The notes below the pieces were generated by a model. It searched no databases, was not told where the DNA came from, and worked only from the letters and a program-made list of their open reading frames with translations. Both the position numbers and the translations under genes were made by a program. From Planctomycetota bacterium (GTDB lineage: Bacteria; Planctomycetota; UBA1135; GCA-002686595), in contig JADJQU010000003.1 of assembly GCA_016712565.1 (NCBI GenBank), positions 372,001 to 436,000 of the forward strand: DNA of 64,000 nt. Direction: 5' to 3'. Below are positions 24,961-33,720 of the stretch, one piece after another. How positions within the stretch are numbered: position 1 is the first letter of the stretch; each line of letters starts with the position of its first letter.

Positions 24961-26595
24961 ATGCCGTCCAAGAAGATCGTCCTCTACCAGCCGCAGCAGG
25001 TCGACTCGCGGATTGGACCGAGCTCGAGCAAGGACCTCCTGCCGCTGGAGATGCTGACCATCGCGGCCTTCCCCCTGCGGGACGGCTACGAGATCGTGAT
25101 CGTTGACGGGAGCCTCTACTCCTCCGACGAGGCCCACCGCCGGTTGGTGGAGGCCTGCGAGGGCGCGCTGCTCTACGCCACCACCGGGATCCTGGGCTAC
25201 ATGGTCACGGACGGGTTCCAGGCCTCGACCAAGGTCAAGGAGCGTCACCCGAGGCTCCCGATGTTCATCGGCGGCTGGTTCGCCTCGGTGCGCCCCGAGC
25301 TGCAGCTCGCCACCGGCCTGTACGACGCCGTGGTGCTGGGCCAGGGAGAACTGACCTTCCACGAGCTGGTGCAGTCCGTCAGCGCGGGCACCCCGCTCGA
25401 AAACGTCGCGGGCCTGGCCCTGTGGCGCGACCAGCAGGTGCAGTTCACGCCGAAGCGCTCCGTGGTGGGTTGGGACAAGGTGCTCAATGTGCCTTGGCAC
25501 TTGATCGACATCGAGCCCTACCGCGAGTCCCAACTGCGCGCCGACAGCCACCGCGACATCCTGCGCATGCCCGGCCCGCCGGCGATCGGCGCGCGCAAGC
25601 CGTACTTCGGCATCACGTACTTCTCGAGCTACGGCTGCCCCGAGCCGTGCACGTTCTGCTGCTCGCCGATCGTGACCGACCGCCGCTGGAAGTCGATGCC
25701 CGCCGACCGCCTGCTCGACGACCTCGCCGGCCTGCACGAGCGCTGGAACTTCGACGTCGTGCGCTTCCACGACGCGAACTTCGGCGTGATGCAGAAGCGC
25801 GTCAAGGAGTTCGCCGAGGGCATGCTCTCGCGCGGACTGAAGTTCTGGTGGAACGCGTTCCTCGAGACGCACTCGATCCTGACGTACAAGCCCGACGTGC
25901 TCGACGCCCTGAGCGCCTCCGGTCTCTACATCGCCGAAATCGGCGCCGAGGCCGGCAGCGACGAGATGATGAAGAAGATCGGCAAGCCGATCGTCGGCGA
26001 TGACAACATCAAGGCCGCGGTCGAGATGGACAAGCGCGGCGTGTGCGCCTCGGTGACGTACATCATCGGCTATCCCGGTGAGCAGGCCGACTCGATGCTG
26101 GCGACGATCGACCAGTGCCGCCGGCTGCACGTGGCCGCGCCGCTCGCGCGCCCGACGGTTTGGCCCTACCGGCCGATTCCGGGCACCGCGATGTGGGACC
26201 AGGCGACGTCCATGGGCTACGTGCCGCCGCAATCCCTGCGCGAGTGGGGCTCGATCGGCGAGTACCACCTGGAGGAGACCTGGCCGGGCAAGATCCCGCC
26301 GCACGTGGCGCAGATGCGCAAGCTGTACCAGCACTACGTGACGCTGTCCTACGGCCTGGCGCGCGGAAAAATCGGCTGGTGGGAGCGGCGCGCCGAGTCG
26401 CGCCTGCGCGACGGCAATTTCAAGCTGGGCCTGTTCGAGGCGAAGGCCTTCGACATCTACAACCGCGTGGAGAAGAAGCTCTTCCCCAGGCAGGAGCTGT
26501 CGAGGTCCTGGGTCGACCCGGGCCACAAGACGGGCACGAGCGGGAACGCCGCGTCGAAGTCCACGCGCGCGATGACCGAGACGACGGCGGGGTAG
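24961..26595 (+). CDS. B12-binding-type radical SAM protein (544 aa)
   Basis: The layout is that of class B radical SAM enzymes. An N-terminal cobalamin-binding-like Rossmann domain (LTIAAFPLRDGYEIVIVDG, LYATTGILGYMV, PMFIGGWFAS, YDAVVLGQGE) precedes a radical SAM domain with a CX3CX2C cluster in GCPEPCTFCC. Radical SAM barrel pieces follow, such as FDVVRFHDANFGV and YIAEIGAEAGSDEMMKKIGK. The substrate is unknown; related enzymes act on lipids, hopanoids, cofactors and natural products. A 12-base repeat (GTTCACCGAGCC) precedes the ATG. A 24-base piece of this gene (26238-26261) recurs at 27540-27563. Confidence 0.9.
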   Translation: MPSKKIVLYQPQQVDSRIGPSSSKDLLPLEMLTIAAFPLRDGYEIVIVDGSLYSSDEAHRRLVEACEGALLYATTGILGYMVTDGFQASTKVKERHPRLPMFIGGWFASVRPELQLATGLYDAVVLGQGELTFHELVQSVSAGTPLENVAGLALWRDQQVQFTPKRSVVGWDKVLNVPWHLIDIEPYRESQLRADSHRDILRMPGPPAIGARKPYFGITYFSSYGCPEPCTFCCSPIVTDRRWKSMPADRLLDDLAGLHERWNFDVVRFHDANFGVMQKRVKEFAEGMLSRGLKFWWNAFLETHSILTYKPDVLDALSASGLYIAEIGAEAGSDEMMKKIGKPIVGDDNIKAAVEMDKRGVCASVTYIIGYPGEQADSMLATIDQCRRLHVAAPLARPTVWPYRPIPGTAMWDQATSMGYVPPQSLREWGSIGEYHLEETWPGKIPPHVAQMRKLYQHYVTLSYGLARGKIGWWERRAESRLRDGNFKLGLFEAKAFDIYNRVEKKLFPRQELSRSWVDPGHKTGTSGNAASKSTRAMTETTAG

Positions 26596-26824
26596 GGGCT
26601 CTCGGGGGAGCAGCCGGGGCAGGGGCGAGGTCTCGGAGAAGCGAGTCCCATCCTCCTGTAACGGGTGCGCGCGGACGGACTGTGGCGGAGTTCTGGCCTT
26701 TTTCAGGGCTTGGGTGCGGCCGTGTGGGGACCCAGCCTGAATGGGCTGCTCGATGTGGTTGCTCCTCGACTGCCCCTGCGAGCCCTCGATCGCGGGCCTG
26801 CCACGCGAACAGTAGATTGACCCT

Positions 26825-27529
26825 ATGAAACCCGGGGGCGCGGCATTGATGACCCTCGCCGGCCTGGCCGTGGGCGCGGTCGTATGGGCTGCCATTTCCT
26901 GGGGTGGCCGCGCATTGCCGTCCGCGGTCGTCGTGGACCCACTCTTGCCGGGTGTCCAGGCGGACGAGGTTCGGGTTGAGCCTGAGGTGCCGAGCGACCG
27001 TGCTGCGCTCGAAGCACCTGCAGGAGTTCCGGCAGCGCCGGTTGCGCCCCTTCTCGACCTGACGGGTCGTCCCCTGCGCATCAGCCACGCCCATGAACTT
27101 CGCTCGCTGGAGGAGGTTCTCGCTCAGATGGAGGGCCGGTCCAAGGCGGACTCCTATTGGAAGACCTGGAGCAAGGAAGAGTTGATCCCGGTGCTCGCCG
27201 CGATGGGAGTCGCGGCTCCCATGGATGCCGCAGGAACGACCTTTCAGCCCGATCCCAACGTGTTGACCCACACCGGCCGGCGAAGCGGGGACAAGGTGTA
27301 CGACCATGCAGTCGGCTATAACGGTCGCACGTATCGCTTCATGACCGGGGATTTCCCGGTCTATGACGAGTACGTCGAGCTGAGGAAGGAGCGAGGACTC
27401 CTCGAGCGCGCGCGGGATCCAATGCTGCCCAGGGGGCCGGAAGCGCCCTATCCCGAGGAATTCGTGAAGCGGCTGCTCGAGAGTGGGTACAGCGCGCTGG
27501 CGATACGGGAGACCTTTGCGCAGAAGTGA
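26825..27529 (+). CDS. Secreted or membrane-anchored orphan protein (234 aa), paralogous to the lipoprotein at 33721
   Basis: An N-terminal membrane segment (ALMTLAGLAVGAVVWAAISW) is followed by an alanine/proline linker and a ~130-residue domain. I know no family. Its core YRFMTGDFPVYDEYVEL resembles YAFQPEEFPVYQWFERL in the lipoprotein at 33721-34383. Both are then followed by a Pro-rich segment and an FYPEQF or PYPEEF motif leading to a C-terminal helix. The two proteins are therefore members of one small family in this genome, both exported. The ATG at 26825 directly precedes the hydrophobic segment. Confidence 0.72.
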   Translation: MKPGGAALMTLAGLAVGAVVWAAISWGGRALPSAVVVDPLLPGVQADEVRVEPEVPSDRAALEAPAGVPAAPVAPLLDLTGRPLRISHAHELRSLEEVLAQMEGRSKADSYWKTWSKEELIPVLAAMGVAAPMDAAGTTFQPDPNVLTHTGRRSGDKVYDHAVGYNGRTYRFMTGDFPVYDEYVELRKERGLLERARDPMLPRGPEAPYPEEFVKRLLESGYSALAIRETFAQK

Positions 27530-27920
27530 TCACCGTGCCGCGCGAGTGGGGCTCGATCGGCGACCCGAGCAGGCTCGAGGTCATCGCCGGACCACCCAGG
27601 ATCGTTGAGCACCTCGCGCCTGTGGTTGGCCCTCCGCCGTCGTGGTTGGGCGCCCTGGCCATTCATTGACGATGACCCTCGGAGCGCTCCCAGGTCTTCA
27701 GGTCCAGGAACTGGAAAACGCCGGATGCCGCCCCGCCCGCGGCGCAGGAAAAAGGCGGCCCGCGAGCGGCAGAGGCCGCGCAGGGGGTCCCCAATCGGGA
27801 TTCCAGGGCCGGGTCCTGGGTGACGATTCCGTCGCGTCCGGCCGCGGCCGTCTGGCACGCGGCGTGCAAAGGTCCCGGGAACCCCCGTTTCCAGACCGCC
27901 AACCCATCGACGTTCTCCAC
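27530..27920. other. Gene-poor stretch with a duplicated fragment of the radical SAM gene
   Basis: About 390 bases without an intact gene. Positions 27540-27563 repeat, base for base, 24 bases of the radical SAM gene (26238-26261), in the same codon phase (REWGSIG), and the preceding GTGCCG is also shared. From GTG 27536 a 42-codon frame runs to about 27668. Its tail (RLEVIAGPPRIVEHL) faintly recalls transposase C-termini, but the resemblance is too weak to name. On the minus strand, 27663-27740 reads SGVFQFLDLKTWERSEGHRQ and a stop, possibly a gene relic. I read the region as debris. Confidence 0.4.
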
Positions 27921-29534
27921 ATGCACGCACGTTGCCCCGCCCTCGTCCTGCTGATCCTCGCCAGCCCGGCCTCCGCCCAATTTGTCGAGGTGGACCCCGG
28001 ATTCCGATCGAGCACCTTCGGCTGCACGCTGCCGGGGGACTTCGATCATGACGGCGATCCGGACGTGTTGGTCATGGGCTCGGGCTCCCAAAACGTCGCG
28101 TTCACCACGCTCTACCGCAACAGCGGCGGCGTCTTCGCGGACAGCGGGATCGCCCTGCTGGGGCTCTATCCACAGTCGGCCAGTCCGGCGTCCGCAGCGG
28201 CGTGGGGCGACTTCGACCTGGACGGGGACCTCGACCTCGCCATGGGCGGCGTCACGACCAACAACATCCCCACCACGCGCGTCTATCGCAACGACGGGGC
28301 CACCTTCCAGCCCGCCCCGGGGAGCTTCCAAGGCCTGTTCGCCGGCGCGGCGGCCTGGGGCGATTTCGACGGCGACGGGGATCTCGACCTGCTGCAGACG
28401 GGACTTCCGAGTCTGGCCCTCGGGGCGCAGCCGGTGACCCGGCTGTACCGCAATGACGCGGGCAGCTTCACCTCCGTGACCCACCCGTTCCCGGGCCTGT
28501 ACCTCGGACCCGCGACGTGGGCCGACTTCGACGGCGACGGGGACGTCGACCTCCTGTTGTGTGGAGCGGGACCCAGCCAGGGCCTCGAGGCCACGCTGTG
28601 GACGAATCAGGGCGGGAGCTTCACCGACGCCGGCGTCGGCCTGCCGGGGTTCGACATCGGTCACGGGGTCGCGGGTGACTATGACGGTGACGGCGATCTG
28701 GACCTGGCGCTGGGGGGCGACTCCAATCTCGGGTGGATCAACAACATCTACCGCAACGATGGAGGCGCGTTCACGGATTTGGGCGCGGGCCTGGTGCCGC
28801 TGCTCTGGTCGGCGGGAGCCTGGGGCGACTACGACAATGATGGCGATCTGGACTTGGCGGTGGCCGGGTTCGAACCGGTGCAGCAAGTCACGCGTTCGAT
28901 CCTCTACCGCAACGACGGGGGGGTGTTCGTGGACAGCGGGAGCTCCTTCCACGACGTGCAGATCGGTTGCCTCGACTGGGTCGACATCGACGGCGACACG
29001 GATCGTGACCTGCTGCTGACTGGCAACGACGGCAACGATGACCAGGTCCTGTGGTACCGCAATGTGGCGAACAACGGGGTGCCCCTGGTCAGTGCCTATT
29101 GCGCCGCCAAGCTCAATTCCCTGGGCTGTTTGCCGGAGATTTCCGCGACGGGCACCTCCAGCGCCACGGCCAGCTCGGGTTTCACCGTTCGTTCCCGGAA
29201 CATGCAGAACAACAAGCCGGGGCTGTTGCTCTACGGCAACACCGGCAGGGCGTCCACGGCCTTTGGGGGCGGCACGCTGTGCGTCAACGGCCCCGTGCGG
29301 CGAATCGCCGGCCTGAACTCCGGTGGCTCGATCGCTCCCGCGAACAACTGCAGCGGAGTCTTCGCAGTCGATGTCAACGCCTTCCGCGCGGGGCTCCTGG
29401 GCGGTGTTCCCGCGGGGTTCCTTTCGGTGCCCGGCACGACCGTGGACAGCCAGTTCTGGGGCCGCGACTCAGGGTTCGCCGCGCCGCTCAACACTCAGCT
29501 TTCCAACGGCCTCGAATTCACCGTGCGGCCCTAG
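27921..29534 (+). CDS. Secreted FG-GAP repeat protein with planctomycete-type C-terminal domain (537 aa)
   Basis: A signal peptide (ALVLLILASPASAQF) leads into about eight FG-GAP/VCBS repeats of ~55 residues. Each has a calcium-loop core such as DFDHDGDPDVLVMG, DFDLDGDLDLAMGG, DFDGDGDVDLLLCG, DYDGDGDLDLALGG or DIDGDTDRDLLLTG, plus a YRNDGGxF tail. Together they should form a beta-propeller. The last ~150 residues (LPEISATGTSSATASSGFTVRSR through GLLLYGNTGR and CVNGPVRRI to NGLEFTVRP) form a separate Cys-containing beta domain. From memory, I have seen this type at the end of many secreted proteins in deep-branching Planctomycetota. The ligand is unknown. Confidence 0.9.
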   Translation: MHARCPALVLLILASPASAQFVEVDPGFRSSTFGCTLPGDFDHDGDPDVLVMGSGSQNVAFTTLYRNSGGVFADSGIALLGLYPQSASPASAAAWGDFDLDGDLDLAMGGVTTNNIPTTRVYRNDGATFQPAPGSFQGLFAGAAAWGDFDGDGDLDLLQTGLPSLALGAQPVTRLYRNDAGSFTSVTHPFPGLYLGPATWADFDGDGDVDLLLCGAGPSQGLEATLWTNQGGSFTDAGVGLPGFDIGHGVAGDYDGDGDLDLALGGDSNLGWINNIYRNDGGAFTDLGAGLVPLLWSAGAWGDYDNDGDLDLAVAGFEPVQQVTRSILYRNDGGVFVDSGSSFHDVQIGCLDWVDIDGDTDRDLLLTGNDGNDDQVLWYRNVANNGVPLVSAYCAAKLNSLGCLPEISATGTSSATASSGFTVRSRNMQNNKPGLLLYGNTGRASTAFGGGTLCVNGPVRRIAGLNSGGSIAPANNCSGVFAVDVNAFRAGLLGGVPAGFLSVPGTTVDSQFWGRDSGFAAPLNTQLSNGLEFTVRP

Positions 29535-29656
29535 AGCGCGTCCCAGAACCTTTGGGGTCCCGTGGGTGTTCCGGGGCCGCGAGGGGTTGCGCCCGAGGAG
29601 TGCCCGGGAGGGACGCGTCGGTGCCGCTCCTCGCGGCTTGGGGGGACCCGCATTCA

Positions 29657-29676
29657 CCGGGAGGTGAGCCTCCCGG
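29657..29676. terminator. Perfect 8-base inverted repeat between convergent genes
   Basis: CCGGGAGG (29657-29664) and CCTCCCGG (29669-29676) form a tight GC hairpin with a four-base loop. It sits between the convergent FG-GAP and ankyrin genes. No T run follows on either strand, so it is only a candidate terminator or transcription-stalling structure. Confidence 0.35.
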
Positions 29677-29782
29677 ACGGGCGCTGAGGACCCGGTTGGC
29701 GTGAGCCACGGGCTCGGTGAAACCTTCAAAGTGCGGCGCGGAGGGCCCCGAGGCGGTTGCGCGGCTCCGTGGGGCGTGTCCA

Positions 29783-31220
29783 TCAACGGCGGGCGCCGGC
29801 GCCCTTCAGGAGCGCGGCGACGCGCGTGTGGCCGCCGGCCGTCGCGACCTGCAGCGGCGTCTGGCCCTCGCGGTCCCCGAAGTAGCCGACGGCTTCCGGA
29901 TCTGCACCGTGCTCCAGGAGCCAGTGGGCGAGCTCCACGTCGTCCGCCGAGGCGCAGCGATGCAGCGTGGTCGTGCCGCGGCTTTCCTGATCGATGGGGA
30001 TGGCGTGCCTGAGCAGCAGCTCCGCGATCTCGAGCGCTCCGCCGCCGACGGCGAACCACAGCACGGGGAAGTCATGGGCGCCGCGCTCGTGCACGAGCGT
30101 GGGATCGTGCTCGAGCCAGGCGCGCGCCGATTTCACGTCGCGCAGAGCCACCGCGGTCGGCAGCGAGAGCGGGGCGCCGTGGTCGAGGTGGTACCGGAGG
30201 ATCTCCGTGTTCTGCACGTGGGCGCAGGCCTCGATCGCGAGCTCGTCGTCCGTGGAGATCGAGAAAATCAGGCGCTTGTCCGCCCCGACCAGCTCGCGCA
30301 GCTTCTCCAGCTTGAAGTGCGACGCCCCCGTGGCCTGATTCTGGAGGCTTTGAGGCACGTCCGCGAGGTCCGGCCGGCGCACGGGTTCGCGGTTGGCATC
30401 GAGTGCAAAGCGCGAGGAGCGGTTGTCGCGGGGGAGGCGGTGAGGTTCGGCCAAGAGCTCCGCGCCTTCCCCCCCAGCCGAGCTGCAGGGCGAGCGCTCT
30501 CGCCGTGCGCCCCGCCTCGTCGACGGCGGCCGCGTCGGCACCCTTGCGGATCGCTAGGCGCACGAGCGCCCTGTCGCGGCGCCCCACGGCGGCGTGCAGC
30601 ACGGAACTCCCACCGCGCTGGCGGGCGTTCACGTCCGCGCCATTGCCGCAGAGATCCGCGAGCCCCCGGAGCGCCCAGCCTGGGTGCGGGCTTTCCAGCG
30701 CGCCGCGCGTCGCCGTGAAGCCGGAGCCCCCGGGCGGCGCCGTGTCGGGTGAACATCCGAGCGACCGCAGCCGATAGGCGTCGTCGCTCCCGACCAGCGC
30801 CGCGGCGTAGAGCGGTGTGCCGCCGATCGGGTGTGCACGGTGGAGGAGGTCGGGCTCGGTGCGCGCGAGATCCTCGAGGCGCTTCCAGTCCTCGGCGAGG
30901 ACCGCCTCGACGATGTCGAGCTTCAGTCCGGCCCCCCGGAGGAGCTCGGCGACGAGGAGCTCGGCGACCGCGACGTGCCCGTGAACGTGGGCGAGGACGT
31001 ATGCCGAGCGGCCCGACTCGTCCCTGGCGCGGGCCAGGCCGGCGTCCCCGGCCAGGAGGCGCCGCACGCGCTCGAGCTCCCCCTTGCGGACGGCCTCCAG
31101 GATTTCCGCCGAGCCCTCCCCGGCCTGGAGCGGGGGGATGCCGGGGGCGAGGCGCGCGAACGCGGGAAGGGAGAGGAGCGAGCCGAGCGAAGAGAGGGCC
31201 TGACGGCGCGAGAGCTGCAT
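29783..31220 (-). pseudogene. Exported ankyrin-repeat protein, frame interrupted at a C7 tract
   Basis: The N-terminus has a twin-arginine-like signal (SRRQALSSLGSLLSLPAFA), then ankyrin repeats (GELERVRRLLAGDAGLARARDESG, GADVNARQRGGSSVLHAAVGRRD, KGADAAAVDEAGRTA). At the C7 run 30469-30475 ankyrin coding leaves this frame and continues in another (EGAELLAEPHRLPRDN), through GTTTLHRCASADDVELAHWLLEHGAD and EGQTPLQVATAGGHTRVAALLKGAG, to the stop at 29783. Read straight, the first frame ends at 30072 after ~100 arginine-rich nonsense residues. Joined, the protein would have ~479 residues. It is a recent pseudogene, a sequencing length error, or a slippage-controlled gene. Confidence 0.8.
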
Positions 31221-31341
31221 GGGCGGATAACCTCCGCAGGGGAGAGCGCGAAAGGGTCCCCACGGGGGTCAGAAATCTTTGGGGCAGGAAAAATGGCCCC
31301 CGAGCATCCCCATCCACGCTTTCGACCGGAGACTCTAGCCC

Positions 31342-31854
31342 GTGACTCCCCAAGAAGCCTGGACGCAGGACCTGTACCTCGAGCTCCGCCGCATGGCGGA
31401 AGGCCTGATGTCCGGGGAGCGCGGCGGGCACACGCTCGAGCCGACGGCCCTGGCGAACGAGGTCTGGCTGCGCCTGCGCGCCAGCCGAAATGCAGGCGAG
31501 CTCGAGCGCGGGGCGTTCCTGGGGCTCGCGGCGCAGGCGATGCGCCGCATTCTGACGGAGCACGCGCGGCGGCGCGCCACCGCGAAACGGGGCGGCGCGG
31601 CGCGGCGGACGACGCTCAACGGCAAGGCGGCCGAGCCGCAGCCGGTGGACTTCGCGCTCGACCTCGACGCGGCCCTGACCGAGCTCGAGGGACTCGATCC
31701 GGACCTGGCGCGCGTCGTCGAGCTGCGCTGGTACGCCGCGGGCTCGACCGAGGAGATCGCCGAGACGTTGGGGCTCTCGCCGCGCACGGTGAAGCGGCGC
31801 TGGCGCTTCGCGCGTGCATGGCTGCAGCAGAGGATGCAGGAGGACGAGCGATGA
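31342..31854 (+). CDS. ECF-type sigma factor (Sigma70_ECF family, 170 aa)
   Basis: A compact sigma factor of the PF07638 type common in Planctomycetota and Acidobacteria. It has LYLELRRMAEGLMSGERGG at the start, region-2 motifs LEPTALANEVWLRL and AMRRILTEHARRR, and region 4 LDPDLARVVELRWYAAGSTEEIAETLGLSPRTVKRRWRFARAWLQ. A GTG at 31342 is the start. The stop overlaps the kinase start by ATGA, an arrangement well known for this family, in which the kinase and sigma factor work as a pair. Confidence 0.94.
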   Translation: MTPQEAWTQDLYLELRRMAEGLMSGERGGHTLEPTALANEVWLRLRASRNAGELERGAFLGLAAQAMRRILTEHARRRATAKRGGAARRTTLNGKAAEPQPVDFALDLDAALTELEGLDPDLARVVELRWYAAGSTEEIAETLGLSPRTVKRRWRFARAWLQQRMQEDER

Positions 31855-33311
31855 CGCGCTGGCAGCTCGAGCAGGAACTCTTCGAGGAGATGGCGGCTTT
31901 GGAGCCCTCCGCGCGTTCGCGGGTGCTGCGTGAGCGCGCGGGCGGCGACGAGGAGCTCGTCCGTCGCGTGGAGCGGCTCGTGGCGGCCGACGCACGGCCG
32001 CTGGCGGCGCTCGAGGGCACGGCGACCGATCTTTGGCTCGCCCTGCGCGACGAGCCGGCTCCGGAGACGCTCTGCGGCACGACCTTTGGGCCGTACCGCG
32101 TGGATGCGTACCTCGCCTCGGGCGGCATGGCGCACGTCTACCGCGCGACGCGCACGAGCGCCGGCACCGAGCGACGGGTCGCGCTGAAGGTGCTGCGCCC
32201 CGTCCTTGGGGGCGAGGACTTCCTCGCGCGCTTCCAGCGCGAGCGCGAGACGCTCGCGGGGCTCGAGCACGAGCACGTGGTCGCGTTCCTGGACGCCGGC
32301 GCACTGCCGGACGGGCGGCCCTTCCTCGTGATGGAGTACGTCGAGGGCGTGCCGCTCACGGCCTGGGCGCGCGGCGTGCCCCTCGGGCGGCGGCTGGAGC
32401 TCTTCCTCCAGGTGCTGGCGGCCGTGCAGTACGCGCACCAGAAGCTCGTCCTGCACCGCGATCTCAAGCCCTCGAACGTGCTCGTGACGGCACAGGGAGC
32501 TCCCAAGCTGCTCGACTTCGGCGTCGCGACCGCGCTCGAGCCCGCGGGCCAGGGCGTGGGCGTGCCGGGGCCTCTCACGCCGGGTTACGCGAGCCCGGAG
32601 CAGCTCCGTGGCGAGAACGTGACGACGGCGAGCGACGTGTACTCGCTGGGCGTGCTGCTCTGCGAACTCGCGACCGGGGGCGGGGCCGAGGAGCCGGAGC
32701 GCGCGCCCGCGGGCGACCTGGCCGCCATCGTGGAGAAGGCACGGGCTCCCATCCCGCGCGAGCGCTACCGCTCCGCCGACGAGCTCGCCGGGGACCTGCG
32801 TCGCTTCCTTGCCGCGGAACCGGTCTCCGCTCGCCGTGCCACCTGGGCCTACCGCGCGCAGCTCTTCGCGCGCCGCAACCGCTGGCCCCTGGCGCTCGCC
32901 GCGGCGATCGTGGTCGCCGCCGTCGCGGGCTGGATCGGATCCGACCTGCGCCGCCGCAGCGCGGAGCGCGACGCGTCGCGCGGCTGGGGGGCACACTCCG
33001 AGGCCAGGGCCGCCGCGCGTGTGTTCGAGGAGTGGATCGCCTCGACGGCTGCCGCCGACCCACGGCTTGGAGCCGCTGCCGCCGCCCATCTCGAGTCTTC
33101 GTTGCGCGGGAGCCTGGCGGAGCGGCCCGAGGCCGAGACGCTGGTTCGATTGGCGCTCGCGGAGTTGTATCTCCAGCTCGGCGACCGCGCGGCCGCGGCG
33201 CTGCACGCGGAGCACGCCTCGAGGCTCGCGCACAGCACACCAGGCGTCGGTGAGGCCGAACGGCGCCGCGCCGCGGTGCTCCTGGAACGCAGCGGAGCCC
33301 GCACCCGGTAG
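31851..33311 (+). CDS. Membrane serine/threonine protein kinase paired with the ECF sigma factor (486 aa)
   Basis: Residues ~1-75 form a short helical N-terminal domain. The Hanks-type kinase domain follows with a glycine loop LASGGMAHVYRA, VALKVLRP (catalytic Lys), VMEYVEGVPL, LHRDLKPSNVLV (HRD), LLDFGVA (DFG) and GYASPEQL. All catalytic residues are present. A transmembrane segment (WPLALAAAIVVAAVAGWIGSDL, ~345-366) precedes a ~115-residue extracytoplasmic helical part with a TPR-like segment (LALAELYLQLGDRAAAALHAEHA). I infer signal perception outside and phosphorylation inside, acting with the sigma factor that it overlaps. Confidence 0.95.
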   Translation: MTRWQLEQELFEEMAALEPSARSRVLRERAGGDEELVRRVERLVAADARPLAALEGTATDLWLALRDEPAPETLCGTTFGPYRVDAYLASGGMAHVYRATRTSAGTERRVALKVLRPVLGGEDFLARFQRERETLAGLEHEHVVAFLDAGALPDGRPFLVMEYVEGVPLTAWARGVPLGRRLELFLQVLAAVQYAHQKLVLHRDLKPSNVLVTAQGAPKLLDFGVATALEPAGQGVGVPGPLTPGYASPEQLRGENVTTASDVYSLGVLLCELATGGGAEEPERAPAGDLAAIVEKARAPIPRERYRSADELAGDLRRFLAAEPVSARRATWAYRAQLFARRNRWPLALAAAIVVAAVAGWIGSDLRRRSAERDASRGWGAHSEARAAARVFEEWIASTAAADPRLGAAAAAHLESSLRGSLAERPEAETLVRLALAELYLQLGDRAAAALHAEHASRLAHSTPGVGEAERRRAAVLLERSGARTR

Positions 33312-33720
33312 CTTGGCGTTCGGGGAACGGGCGGTTTCGGCGCGCCCATCGTGCCCGATCACGCGCGCGTGCTCCCCCCGGCTTGGACCCGGGCCCGAGG
33401 AAGGACACGACCCTGTCGTCCGCGAGCGCCGTTGCGAAGGTCCTGCGCTGCGTGCTTAGCCTGCAGGTGCAGCTCGAAGCGCTTGCCGTCGTCGACCTCC
33501 AGCCGCGCGGGCTCGGTCGTGAGCGGCGGATGCACGATCGAGCATTCGGACTAGGAATTCCAGTCAGCGTTGGCCGCTGTCCAGGCTGGAGCGGGAATCC
33601 GGCTTCGCACTCGACGCGGACGCTGACCGCGACGCCGGTGGGGTGCAAGGGGCCGCCGGGACGCCCTCAGGGTGGGGTCCCGTAGGCGACCGGAAGGGTA
33701 GGTGGTACGCTCGCCGCGCC
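33312..33720. other. Gene-free stretch after the kinase gene
   Basis: No intact gene. On the minus strand about 33430-33550 reads IVHPPLTTEPARLEVDDGKR then FELHLQA in one frame, which looks protein-like but is closed by stops and has no start; it may be a relic of a secreted beta-domain protein. GGTACGCT at about 33707, just before the lipoprotein ATG at 33721, may contribute to a promoter. Confidence 0.35.
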
